In this document: piece by piece, positions 1 to 7,875 of the stretch
Numbering within the stretch: the stretch's first letter is position 1
How the letters are laid out: the number at the start of each line of letters is the position of its first letter
NCBI RefSeq assembly: GCF_014195325.1
Contig: NZ_JACIBK010000006.1
Span: 1-64,000 of the forward strand
DNA: 64,000 bases
Reading direction: 5' to 3'
Source: Rhizobium sp. BK650
GTDB taxonomy: Bacteria; Pseudomonadota; Alphaproteobacteria; Rhizobiales; Rhizobiaceae
Notes under the pieces: model-generated
What the model was told of the DNA's origin: nothing
Databases searched by the model: none
The model's input: the letters and a program-made list of their open reading frames with translations, nothing else
Made by a program: the position numbers and the translations under genes

Positions 1-89
1 AGCTTCCCGCCAATCCGCTTGATTTCTTCAGAACGAGGAACTTCGTCGCCAGCAGCGCCGCCGCCCTCGTCAGTGATCGGGCTTATAAT
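1..89 (-). CDS. Possible N-terminus of a double cold-shock-domain protein (partial)
   Basis: Read leftward, this edge gives an open frame ending in EEIKRIGGK, preceded by an acidic, glycine-rich stretch. From memory, rhizobial proteins with two cold-shock domains have such a leader just before the GKIKWFD core, which would lie outside the window. The problem is the start. In this frame an in-frame TGA lies just upstream and no ATG, GTG or TTG follows it; the only near-cognate is ATT at 87-89. A TTGACT-N17-TTATAA promoter-like pair overlaps the same place. Either the start is unusual, a base is missing, or this is untranslated leader. The identification rests on under 30 residues. Confidence 0.33.
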   Translation of the reverse strand, partial: MISPITDEGGGAAGDEVPRSEEIKRIGGK

Positions 90-436
90 CCCTCAGCATT
101 CAAACAGTCAACACAAACAAGCCAACTTTTTTGACATTTTTGTAACAGGTTGATTCGACTGTGAATTTTTATCCGAAGAGTTATCCACACCCCACCTTTA
201 GGGGCAAAACTTCTGAAAAATCTTTTACCGGACGATAAAAAATCGTCCGGCGACGTCCCAGAAAACGCAGAAAGACCACGAAAAAACAGTGTGTTGGCTA
301 GCTTTGTGGCTAACCGGCAATAAAAAGCGATCAGTCCCCACAGTGTTAAACAACTGTCATATCCGATTGTCGCGAAAGGCTCGGAACCTAATAGGCTTTT
401 TCGTGTTTCCCTCCCCATCGAAGGAAGGAGAGAGAC
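90..436. other. Gene-free stretch upstream of the DUF883-like gene
   Basis: AT-rich non-coding sequence. It contains one perfect DnaA-box match (TTATCCACA, 181-189), a 9-bp inverted repeat (228-250) and, at its right end, the AAGGAAGGAG ribosome binding site of the next gene. No convincing ORF or RNA was seen. Confidence 0.5.
228..250. repeat. 9-bp inverted repeat with A5 loop
   Basis: CCGGACGAT (228-236) and ATCGTCCGG (242-250) form a perfect 9-bp stem around AAAAA. Read leftward it is followed by TAAAAGATTTTT, so it could end a leftward transcript, but no leftward gene lies to its right. Function unknown. Confidence 0.55.
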
Positions 437-775
437 ATGGCCACCAATACCGATGAACTCAGAACATCCGTCAGCAAGGATATCGCCGCCCTGCAACAGG
501 AGGTGTCTCGCCTGCAGAAGATGGTTTCCGCGCAAGGCGCCGAGGCCTATTACGAGGTGCGCGACCGCGCAGGCAAGGCTTACGGCGACGCTCTTCCCCG
601 CGCCAAGAATGCTGTTGCCCAGATACGGGCGGAAGGCGCAGCCGTCGCCGATACTGCCCGCGAACACCCCGCAGCAACAACGACAGCGCTTCTCATCGCC
701 GGTGCTATCGGCTTTCTGGCAGGCTATATGCTGTCAGGCACGTCACAGCCCGAGCCACGTCATTGGTGGCGTTGA
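437..775 (+). CDS. DUF883/ElaB-YqjD-like membrane-anchored protein
   Basis: A 112-residue protein with the layout of the DUF883 (ElaB/YqjD/YgaM) family. An N-terminal amphipathic coiled coil (about residues 8-36, heptad leucines and valines) is followed by an alanine-rich helical stretch and a single C-terminal membrane segment (about 84-101) after the family's EHP motif. In E. coli these are inner-membrane proteins that bind ribosomes in stationary phase; that role is only inferred here. A strong AAGGAAGGAG ribosome binding site lies 6 nt before the ATG. The gene is monocistronic: a long hairpin follows at 800-840. Confidence 0.8.
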   Translation: MATNTDELRTSVSKDIAALQQEVSRLQKMVSAQGAEAYYEVRDRAGKAYGDALPRAKNAVAQIRAEGAAVADTAREHPAATTTALLIAGAIGFLAGYMLSGTSQPEPRHWWR

Positions 776-799
776 GTTCCCAATCTCCCGTTCAACATT

Positions 800-840
800 T
801 TTACGCATCCTGCAAATCCAATTTTTGCAGGATGCGTAAA
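800..840. terminator. 17-bp perfect inverted repeat, terminator-like
   Basis: TTTACGCATCCTGCAAA (800-816) pairs perfectly with 824-840 around a 7-nt loop. It lies 24 nt after the DUF883-like stop. The stem is unusually long, and no U-tract follows on the plus strand, so it may be an mRNA-stabilising hairpin or protein site rather than a classical intrinsic terminator. Confidence 0.6.
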
Positions 841-909
841 TACTTATGTCTTAGAAAAACCAACTTTTAATGCGAGCGATAACAGCATAAAAATCAAAGG
901 GAGGACACC

Positions 910-1116
910 ATGGACGACAAGAGAGAGAAGTTGATTGTCGAAGTCAGTGTCGATGGCGGCAACGGGCGTCGCGCAGTCGGCATTATGAACATGCGCCAAG
1001 CCCTTGATCTGCCCGAAATGCCAAGCTTGGCCTACACGCATCCGGACCCGGCCAAGGCAGCCGCCGGCATCGTGATGAGCCGACAGGAACTCGCCGGTTT
1101 CATGGCTTGCCGCTAA
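910..1116 (+). CDS. Small hypothetical protein (68 aa)
   Basis: A short protein that I do not recognise. It begins MDDKREKLIVEVSVDGGNG, has no signal peptide or membrane segment, and looks like a small soluble alpha/beta domain. The start is well supported by GGGAGGAC placed 5 nt before the ATG. It stands alone between the hairpin at 800-840 and the pseudouridine synthase gene. Codon use resembles its neighbours, so I regard it as a real gene, but nothing indicates a function. Confidence 0.6.
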   Translation: MDDKREKLIVEVSVDGGNGRRAVGIMNMRQALDLPEMPSLAYTHPDPAKAAAGIVMSRQELAGFMACR

Positions 1117-1282
1117 GACCGCACACCATCTGTTCTTCTCTCATGCGCTTTATCTGAAGCGCCGACTATCTCTGTTGGCATTCGAAATCTCCTTCTCCCG
1201 AAAATTTAGAGTGTCATTGCTGGCATCCTCCTGCCGTTCATGCAAAAGAACGGCTCTCGCAAACCACTCCAGGATTGGCATA

Positions 1283-2089
1283 GTGAAGGAGCGGCGACCA
1301 CCGCAGAAAACACGTGAACGGAACGGCTCCGTGACTGAGCCCGCCGGCAAGCGGGTCACTCTTCCGCGTGCCCTCTCCAAACTCGGCTATTGCTCTCGCA
1401 CACAGGCAGAGCGACTGATCGCCGAGGGCCGTGTGGCCGTCGGTGATCGTGTCGTTGCCGACCCGTCGGCATGGGTCGATCTTTCAACCGCTATCATAAA
1501 GGTCGATGGCAGGGAAATCGCGGCCGAGGCAAGAATATATCTCATGCTCAACAAGCCGCGCGGCCTGGTCACCACGCGTCACGATCCCGAAGGCCGTCCG
1601 ACAGTCTATGATTGCTTGACCGATTTCGATGTTCCGCATCTCTCGCCCATCGGTCGGCTCGACAAGGCAAGCGAAGGATTGTTGCTTTTTACCAACGATA
1701 CGGAATTCGCTCAGGCGCTGCTCGACCCGATCACCCATGTCTCGAAGTCCTATCACGTCCAGATCGATCGGATCGTCGACGACGACATACTAACGGCCAT
1801 GACCTCGGGCCTTCGCCACGATGGTGAATTGCTCCGCGCCACTTCAGTCCGAAAGCTGCGCCAAGGCGATCGCAATTCCTGGATCGAGGTCGAGCTGCAA
1901 GAAGGCCGCAACCGGCAGATCCGGCGAATGTTGGAAGCGCTCGATATCGGCTGCCTGCGGCTGGTGCGCGTCGCGATCGGCGGGCTGGAGCTTGGCGATC
2001 TGCCGAAGGGATCGGTCAGGGGGCTGACCGAGAGTGAGGTGAAAGACCTTCGCCGGAAGATCGGTAACGGCAAAGCGACAAGGGATTGA
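1283..2089 (+). CDS. RsuA/RluB/RluF-family pseudouridine synthase
   Basis: About 268 residues from the GTG chosen here. An N-terminal S4 RNA-binding domain (about 24-75, containing ALSKLGYCSRTQAERLI) precedes an RsuA-type catalytic domain with GRLDKASEGLLLFTND, whose Asp (about 127) is the family nucleophile, and with the RQIRRM motif near the C-terminus. These enzymes isomerise specific uridines in rRNA. GTG 1283 has AGGA 8 nt upstream; GTG 1331 is an alternative, and an ATG-less extension further upstream looks non-coding. The stop lies 2 nt before the next ATG, so the two genes are probably translationally coupled. The exact target (23S RluB/E/F or 16S RsuA type) cannot be told from sequence alone. 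Confidence 0.85.
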   Translation: MKERRPPQKTRERNGSVTEPAGKRVTLPRALSKLGYCSRTQAERLIAEGRVAVGDRVVADPSAWVDLSTAIIKVDGREIAAEARIYLMLNKPRGLVTTRHDPEGRPTVYDCLTDFDVPHLSPIGRLDKASEGLLLFTNDTEFAQALLDPITHVSKSYHVQIDRIVDDDILTAMTSGLRHDGELLRATSVRKLRQGDRNSWIEVELQEGRNRQIRRMLEALDIGCLRLVRVAIGGLELGDLPKGSVRGLTESEVKDLRRKIGNGKATRD

Positions 2090-2091
2090 GA

Positions 2092-2784
2092 ATGAAGGAA
2101 ATGGTGCCGCATGATTTCTGGCAGGAAATCCATCCGCCCGGCAGTTTCGAAACAGGCGGCGATTTCACATCCTTCTTCGTGGCAGAGCTGGAAGATGGCA
2201 AGCAATTGCGGCTGCCGATCCGCGTGCTCGCCGGCGGTAACCATGCGCTGGCCTCGCTAATCATCAATCAGGCTAGCTTTGCAGTACTGGATGAGCTCGC
2301 CGAAAAGCTTGCTGCGAAGATAGAGCCCTTTGGCATCGACGTGATCGCCGGCTTACCTACACTTGGCCTGACACTTGCAGCGGCAGTGGCCCAGAAGCTC
2401 GGCCATAGCCGCTATGTGCCGTTCGGCACCTCCCGCAAATTCTGGTATCGCGATGAACTTTCAGTCGCTCTCTCCTCGATCACCACACCCGAACAGCATA
2501 AGCGGCTTTATCTCGATCCACGTATGCTGCCCCTTTTGGAAGGGCGACGTGTCGCGCTTATCGATGACGTCATATCGAGCGGAACGTCTATTGTCGCGGG
2601 GGTCGATCTGCTTGCCGGCTGCGGCATAGAACCTGTCGCCATCGGCGCCGCCATGCTGCAATCGGACCGCTGGCGTGCAAAGCTCGACGCCGCAGGGCTT
2701 CGATGGCAGCGCCTCACGAAAGGGGTTTTCACAACGCCGATCCTCGAGCGTACCGCGGAAGGGAAATGGCGCGCACCGGTCTAA
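2092..2784 (+). CDS. PRPP-binding phosphoribosyltransferase-family protein
   Basis: A 230-residue type I phosphoribosyltransferase fold. The PRPP loop is clear: ALIDDVISSGTS at about 155-166. A hydrophobic beta strand before DVIAGLPTLG supplies the other half of the fold. The N-terminal about 70 residues are specific and do not match apt, hpt, upp or pyrE as I know them. The gene follows the pseudouridine synthase by 2 nt, suggesting one transcript. ATG 2092 is chosen over a TTG at 2086 and an ATG at 2101. Likely substrate is a purine or purine-like base, but that is unproven. Confidence 0.75.
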   Translation: MKEMVPHDFWQEIHPPGSFETGGDFTSFFVAELEDGKQLRLPIRVLAGGNHALASLIINQASFAVLDELAEKLAAKIEPFGIDVIAGLPTLGLTLAAAVAQKLGHSRYVPFGTSRKFWYRDELSVALSSITTPEQHKRLYLDPRMLPLLEGRRVALIDDVISSGTSIVAGVDLLAGCGIEPVAIGAAMLQSDRWRAKLDAAGLRWQRLTKGVFTTPILERTAEGKWRAPV

Positions 2785-2892
2785 TCGCCAGCATGGCCAC
2801 GTGTGAGGATCATTCTTTCTTTCGTAAGGGCGGACTATACAGCGCCGGACGAAAAGCTAAATTCGGCGCGTTATCGAATACAGGAACCGCCG

Positions 2893-4638
2893 ATGACGCT
2901 TGAGCAAGCAGCCCTCCTCATCCTGCTGATGGCGATGCTCTTTCTGTTCTCCCTTGATCGCCTGCGCATGGAGATTGTCGCGATCAGCGGATTGCTGGCG
3001 GGCTATCTGCTCGGCCTTTACCCCGCCGACGGCATCTTTGCCGGCTTTGCGAGCCCGGTTGTCATCACTGTCGTGGAAGTTTTGCTGATCGTCCAGGCCC
3101 TTGCACGAACCAAATTCTTTGACAGTCTCGCCCAACGCTTCGTGGCATCAGATCTTTCGCATTTCGGGGTCATAGCAGGTGTTTCAGCTCTCACCGGCTT
3201 CATCTCGATCTTCATGAACAATATCGGCGCCTTCGCGATCACTCTGCCGCTGGCGCTGCGGCTGAGCACACTCATGAGAATTCCGCGACGGCAGGTCGTG
3301 ATGCCGATCTCCTTTGCCGCTCTTCTCGGCGGTCTCGTCTCGCTGATCGGCACACCTGCCAACCTTCTCGTCAGTGATGCGTTAGAGAGAGCGACGGGAA
3401 AAGGCTTCCGCTTTTTCGATTTTGCCTATGTCGGCCTACCCATTGCGATCATCGGCATCTTCCTGATTACGCTGATCGTCCAGCATTTGTTTTCCGAACC
3501 GGACGAAGCCACAGAAGCACCCGTTCCTGCTGCCCGCCGCATCGTCGTCGAACGCAACATTCCCGAACATTCGCCACTCGTCGGCGCGACACTTGCCGAA
3601 TGTCCCGAACGCTTCGGCATCCAGCCCCATGCGCTGATACGTGACAGAACCTTCGTCTTCGGTCCACTCGAGCAATCAGTCATCCAGCCGGGCGATATTC
3701 TGCTGGCGCAAGGAGCGGATTCGATCTTCGCTGATCTGGCTGCCTCGCAGGCGCTGGTGCCGGAAGCTCATCCGCACGGGCTGCAGCCGGATTTCGCCAG
3801 CATCGAAGCCGTCGTCATGCCGGAAAGCACTCTCGTCGGCTCGCGTATCGCAACTCTGGAAGTCTTCCGCCACCGCGGCGTTACGATCTCGGCGCTGTCG
3901 ATGCGCTCTCCCCGTATCGAAGGACGTTTTGCTGATCTGCAGCTTTCGATCGGCGACATTCTGATACTGGAAGGCCCCAAAGCGGCCATCACGGAAGCGC
4001 TTGAGGAATGTGAATGTCTGCCGTTGGCCTCGACAGCGCCCTCCTTCGCCTCAGCAGGAGCCTCATGGCGGCCTTTCGCCATTTTTGCCTGCGGTGTCAC
4101 GGTCTCCGCTTTCGGTCTGCGCCCCGACATCGCACTTGCCTTCGTAGTATTGGCACTTGCCGTGCCCAGTTATTTGAACATCCGCCATGCGATGGCGGAT
4201 CTCAACTGGCCGATCATCATCATGCTGGCCGCGATGATCCCGATTGGCCAGGCAGTGGCCACAACAGGCATGGCCGAAGCCATTGCAGCTTGGCTGAGCC
4301 TGGTGTTCCCAATTGGAAATCCGGTATGGGGCATCGCACTGGTTCTGTTTCTTGCCATGGCGCTGACGCCCTTCGTTAACAATGCGACGGTCGCAATTGT
4401 CCTTGCCCCGATAGCGCTGGAATTTGCCCGCGCCGGCCAGCATGCGCCGCAAGCCTATTTGATCGCGGTGGCGGCTGGCGCGTCGCAGGATTTCCTGACG
4501 CCCTTCGGTCATCATAACAATACACTGTCGATGAGCATCGGCAGCTATCGCTTCAGCGACTTCCTGCGTGCCGGCTGGCCGCTGGCGCTCGCCGGCTATA
4601 TAATGACGCTTATTCTCATTGCCCTCTTCTGGCTTTGA
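2893..4638 (+). CDS. SLC13/ArsB-superfamily permease with two TrkA-C domains
   Basis: A 581-residue inner-membrane transporter. Two hydrophobic halves (about residues 1-195 and 385-581) flank a cytosolic block holding two tandem TrkA-C (RCK_C) regulatory domains. Signature pieces are FMNNIGAFAITLPLA and GLVSLIGTPANLLVSD in the first half and TPFVNNATVAIVLAPIAL in the second, as in SLC13 divalent-anion symporters. Homologues are annotated as sodium:sulfate or dicarboxylate symporters; the substrate here is not evident. The ATG at 2893 has AGGA 7 nt upstream and is preferred to an in-frame start 90 nt earlier. Confidence 0.85.
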   Translation: MTLEQAALLILLMAMLFLFSLDRLRMEIVAISGLLAGYLLGLYPADGIFAGFASPVVITVVEVLLIVQALARTKFFDSLAQRFVASDLSHFGVIAGVSALTGFISIFMNNIGAFAITLPLALRLSTLMRIPRRQVVMPISFAALLGGLVSLIGTPANLLVSDALERATGKGFRFFDFAYVGLPIAIIGIFLITLIVQHLFSEPDEATEAPVPAARRIVVERNIPEHSPLVGATLAECPERFGIQPHALIRDRTFVFGPLEQSVIQPGDILLAQGADSIFADLAASQALVPEAHPHGLQPDFASIEAVVMPESTLVGSRIATLEVFRHRGVTISALSMRSPRIEGRFADLQLSIGDILILEGPKAAITEALEECECLPLASTAPSFASAGASWRPFAIFACGVTVSAFGLRPDIALAFVVLALAVPSYLNIRHAMADLNWPIIIMLAAMIPIGQAVATTGMAEAIAAWLSLVFPIGNPVWGIALVLFLAMALTPFVNNATVAIVLAPIALEFARAGQHAPQAYLIAVAAGASQDFLTPFGHHNNTLSMSIGSYRFSDFLRAGWPLALAGYIMTLILIALFWL

Positions 4639-4673
4639 ATGAGCCTTTGCTTGACTTCCCCGGCAATAAAACT

Positions 4674-4786
4674 AGAGCAGGGTTTGCAGCATGCGACGCA
4701 AAACGATGCAGCGGTTTGCGATAATGACATGCGTAAAATAGATCTAAGGCGGGATGCGAATCTTGAAGATCGCGACACGCTTTGGT
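4674..4786. repeat. RIME-like intergenic mosaic repeat, copy 1
   Basis: A degenerate palindromic element between the permease and purC. It shares the ordered blocks CGCAAAAC, CAGC, TTGCGAT, GACATGC, CTAAGGCG and GAAGATCGCG with a second copy at 24781-24884. This layout matches the short intergenic mosaic elements (RIME) of rhizobia as I remember them. It lies in the presumed leader of purC. Confidence 0.6.
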
Positions 4787-4815
4787 CTAAGTCGATAGAA
4801 GGACAGCCAGGCGCC

Positions 4816-5760
4816 GTGCGTATTCTCTCCGAAGCCCATTTTCCGGAATTGCCGAACTACTACCGTGGCAAGGTGCGCGAGAATTACGATCTCCCGGATG
4901 GGCGGCGCATCATCATCAGTACGGACCGGTTGAGTGCTTTCGACCGTATCCTGACCTGCATACCCTATAAGGGACAGGTACTGACCCAGACGGCTCGCTA
5001 CTGGTTCGAGGCAACGAAGGACATTTGCCCAAACCACGTTCTCGACTATCCCGATCCGAATGTCGTCATCGGCAAGCGCCTCGATATTCTTCCGGTCGAG
5101 ATCGTCGTGCGCGGCTATCTCGCCGGCACGACCGGCACCTCCATCCTGACGCTCTATAAGAAGGGCGAGCGCGAAATGTACGGCATGCGTCTGCCTGACG
5201 GTATGCGCGACAACCAGATCCTTCCCGAACCGATCATCACGCCGACCAGCAAGGAATTCGACGGCGGCCATGACGAGCCGCTGACGCCGGCCGAAATCGT
5301 CAGTCGCAAGCTACTGACGAAAGAGCAGTGGGAAACGTTGTCGAAATATGCGCTGGCACTGTTTGCCCGCGGCCAGGAAATGGCTGCAAAACGCGGCCTG
5401 ATCCTGGTCGATACCAAATATGAATTCGGCACGGATGAGAACGGCAACATCATTCTCGCCGACGAAATCCATACGCCGGACAGCAGCCGTTACTGGGTCG
5501 CGGAAACCTATGCCGCTGCCTTCGAAGCAGGCAAGCGGCCGGAAAGCTTCGACAAGGATTTTGTCCGCGCCTGGGTGGGCGAACGCTGCGATCCCTACAA
5601 GGATGAGATTCCGGAAATTCCGGTCGAGCTGATCGAGCAGACCTCGGCGGTCTACATCAAGGCCTATGAATGGATCACCGGTGAACGCTTCGTTCCCGAC
5701 GACCGCGGCGAAACGCCCGTCGCCCGCATCCGCGCAAATCTTGCACCCTATTTCCCCTGA
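4816..5760 (+). CDS. purC: Phosphoribosylaminoimidazole-succinocarboxamide synthase
   Basis: SAICAR synthase (EC 6.3.2.6) joins aspartate to CAIR in de novo purine synthesis. The 314-residue protein from GTG 4816 begins [19 protein letters not shown] and contains the family blocks [23 protein letters not shown] and [14 protein letters not shown], plus DTKYEFG and [13 protein letters not shown]. It is the longer, roughly 300-residue form, typical of a second rhizobial purC that lies apart from the main purine operon. The upstream 177 nt are open in this frame but hold an intergenic repeat, so GTG is preferred to the far upstream ATG. Confidence 0.93.
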   Translation: MRILSEAHFPELPNYYRGKVRENYDLPDGRRIIISTDRLSAFDRILTCIPYKGQVLTQTARYWFEATKDICPNHVLDYPDPNVVIGKRLDILPVEIVVRGYLAGTTGTSILTLYKKGEREMYGMRLPDGMRDNQILPEPIITPTSKEFDGGHDEPLTPAEIVSRKLLTKEQWETLSKYALALFARGQEMAAKRGLILVDTKYEFGTDENGNIILADEIHTPDSSRYWVAETYAAAFEAGKRPESFDKDFVRAWVGERCDPYKDEIPEIPVELIEQTSAVYIKAYEWITGERFVPDDRGETPVARIRANLAPYFP

Positions 5761-5831
5761 ACCGCGTAACTGGCTGGGCGAGCCTTCTTGCAGCCTTTCA
5801 GTCAATCACGCTAGCATCGAAAAAAAGGGGT

Positions 5832-5848
5832 GCCGGGCCGAGCCCGGC
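5832..5848 (+). promoter_or_regulatory. Hairpin just before the tetR ribosome binding site
   Basis: GCCGGGC (5832-5838) and GCCCGGC (5842-5848) form a 7-bp all-GC stem with a 3-nt loop, immediately followed by GGGGA and, 3 nt later, the ATG of the TetR gene. It could limit access to the ribosome binding site. Inference only. Confidence 0.4.
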
Positions 5849-5856
5849 GGGGACAG

Positions 5857-6459
5857 ATGGCACGCAGGCCCAGACGCAAGGCCGAAGAAACGCGGGAGGA
5901 CATCCTTTCGATGGCAGAGACGCTGTTTCGCCAACGCGGTTTCGTCGCGGTCTCCATCGCCGACATCGCCTCGTCGCTGCACATGTCGCCGGCCAACGTC
6001 TTCAAGCATTTTCATTCAAAGGCAGTCCTCGTCGATGCGATTGCCGAGCGGCATCTCGGCAATGCGACGGAGCGCTTCGCCGCCGTCGACACCAGCCTGC
6101 CGCCGAAGGAGCAGTTGCTAAGCTTCGTCCTCCGCCTGCTCGACAGTCATCTGCAGGACATCCAGCAGAACCCCTATATTTTCGAAATGGTGATCTCGAC
6201 GATTGATGCCAAGCTCGAAGCCGGCCAGCGCTATCGCGAACGGATAGAACAGAAGCTGGGCGAGATCATTCGTGAAGGCGTGGCCGAGGGCAATTACCGC
6301 TGCAACAATGCGGACGTGGCCGCGCGCACCGTAGCAGACGTCCTGGCCTGTGTTCTGCATCCCATTCTCATCGCCAAGGATGACAAAAATACGCTTGTTC
6401 AGCGTGCGGAAAAAATCGTGTGTTTCGTGGATGCCGCATTGCAAAATAGCCCTTGCTAA
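5857..6459 (+). CDS. TetR-family regulator of the RND efflux pump (AmeR-like)
   Basis: A 200-residue TetR repressor with an N-terminal helix-turn-helix (about 12-58, including SIADIASSLHMSPANVFKHF). The segment RRPRRKAEETREDIL and the HTH closely resemble Agrobacterium AmeR, the repressor of AmeABC, as I remember it. The C-terminal ligand domain is typical in length. The gene lies 148 bp upstream of and co-directional with the efflux operon, and an inverted repeat of AmeR-operator type sits exactly at its stop codon (6458-6485). ATG 5857 is preferred to GTG 5830, which lies before the RBS hairpin. Confidence 0.85.
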   Translation: MARRPRRKAEETREDILSMAETLFRQRGFVAVSIADIASSLHMSPANVFKHFHSKAVLVDAIAERHLGNATERFAAVDTSLPPKEQLLSFVLRLLDSHLQDIQQNPYIFEMVISTIDAKLEAGQRYRERIEQKLGEIIREGVAEGNYRCNNADVAARTVADVLACVLHPILIAKDDKNTLVQRAEKIVCFVDAALQNSPC

Positions 6460-6485
6460 GTGACGATTGCTGAATTACGTCACTT
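6458..6485. promoter_or_regulatory. Candidate TetR/AmeR-type operator
   Basis: AAGTGACG (6458-6465) and CGTCACTT (6478-6485) are perfect inverted 8-bp arms with 12 nt between them. The site overlaps the stop of the TetR gene and lies 122 bp before the efflux operon, the expected place for a repressor of that operon. The AGTGAC-N14-GTCACT layout resembles the AmeR operator as I recall it. Confidence 0.5.
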
Positions 6486-6607
6486 CATAAAGCTTTTCTT
6501 AATATCGGATAACGGCACCTGTTTCCGGATCAATCATCACGCTTATATAGAGCGGCGCCTCCCAGGGCCGATTGAACCGATACTGCCAACCGCACAGGAA
6601 TTTCAGC

Positions 6608-7825
6608 ATGATCCGGCGCGCCCTCATCGTCTCCTCAACTCTGCTGCTCGTCATGGGGCTCGCCGGCTGCAACGAGAGCGGCAGCAAGCCTGCCGGCAAT
6701 GCAGGCGCGGGCGGTGCCGCCCAGCAGGCCGCGCCGGTCGGTGTGATCACGCTGAAGAAAGACACCTATCCAGTCACCACGATTCTACCTGGCCGAGCAG
6801 AAGCTTTCCAGGTAGCTGACATCCGTCCGCAAGTGAACGGCATCATCCGTGAAATCGCGTTCAGGGAAGGCGGCGAAGTCAAGAAGGGCGATCTGCTCTA
6901 CCAGATCGACGATGCCGCCTATCGCGCAGCGGTCGAGCAGGCTCAGGCTGCGATTTCCAAGGCCGAAGCAAGCGTGCCGAGCGCCCAGAGCAATTTCGAC
7001 CGCTACCAGCGGCTGGTCGGAAGCGGCGCAACGCAGATCGAATTCGAAACCGCCCGCACGGCCCTTGCCCAGGCAAATGCAGAAGTCGAAGCTGCAAAGG
7101 CGGCATTGACCGCGGCGCAGATCGACCTCGATCACACGAAGATCGCGGCCCCCTTCGACGGCGTCATCGACCAAACAGCCTACAATATCGGTAACGTCGT
7201 TGCGGCCAACCAGTCAACCGCGCTGACCACCATCCGCCAACTCGATCCGATCTACATTTCGCTGACGGAATCGAGCACAAACCTGCTGAAGTTGCGAGAT
7301 GCGATCGCTGCCGGCGACGTCAGGGGCGAGGATAATAACGTCGCATTCCGCCTGATCCTCGAAGACGGCCGCGAATATGATCAGAAGGGCAAACTCGACA
7401 TGTCGAAGCAGGTCGTCAGCGAAACGACCGGCACCTTCATCATTCGAGTGGTCTTCCCAAATCCCGATCGTATCGTCCTGCCGGGCATGTACGTACGCGC
7501 TACGGTCGAACTCGGTGCTGAAACCGGATATGCGCTTCCGCAGCTTGCAACCACCCGCGACGCCAATGGCCGTTTGACCGCGCAGTTCGTTTCGGCCGAG
7601 GGCAAGGTCGAGGCTCGTGTGTTCGAGAATGCCTCTCCTTCCAACAATTCCTGGCTCGTAACCCAGGGCGTGAAGGATGGCGATCAGCTGATCGTCAGCG
7701 GTCTGCAGTCGATAGTATCAGGCATGCCGGTAAAGCCGGTTCCAATGAAGATCAACGACAACGGCGTGGTTGTCCCTGCCGATCAGCCCGTGGCCGGAGG
7801 CGAACCGAAGCCAGCAGCAAAGTAA
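6608..7825 (+). CDS. RND efflux periplasmic adaptor lipoprotein (AcrA/AmeA type)
   Basis: A 405-residue membrane fusion protein. It starts with a lipoprotein signal peptide ending in the lipobox GLAGC (Cys 21). Then come the barrel-sandwich lipoyl halves (VRPQVNGIIREIAFREGGEV-like region and IAAPFDGVIDQ), the alpha-hairpin (about 100-165, rich in Q, A and E), the beta-barrel, and the membrane-proximal domain. It bridges the RND pump and the outer-membrane channel encoded downstream. AGGA lies 8 nt before ATG 6608. The gene is 50 nt from the pump gene, so they form one operon. Confidence 0.92.
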   Translation: MIRRALIVSSTLLLVMGLAGCNESGSKPAGNAGAGGAAQQAAPVGVITLKKDTYPVTTILPGRAEAFQVADIRPQVNGIIREIAFREGGEVKKGDLLYQIDDAAYRAAVEQAQAAISKAEASVPSAQSNFDRYQRLVGSGATQIEFETARTALAQANAEVEAAKAALTAAQIDLDHTKIAAPFDGVIDQTAYNIGNVVAANQSTALTTIRQLDPIYISLTESSTNLLKLRDAIAAGDVRGEDNNVAFRLILEDGREYDQKGKLDMSKQVVSETTGTFIIRVVFPNPDRIVLPGMYVRATVELGAETGYALPQLATTRDANGRLTAQFVSAEGKVEARVFENASPSNNSWLVTQGVKDGDQLIVSGLQSIVSGMPVKPVPMKINDNGVVVPADQPVAGGEPKPAAK

Positions 7826-7875
7826 TGCGCCGGCACTCTCGTATCGTCACCGTCCCAGCCGCACAGGAATAACCG

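Noticed and set aside
181..189. Perfect DnaA-box sequence TTATCCACA in AT-rich DNA, possible replication origin
   Set aside because: Only one box is present, with no cluster, no parAB/repABC and no typical origin genes nearby. A 9-mer can occur by chance.
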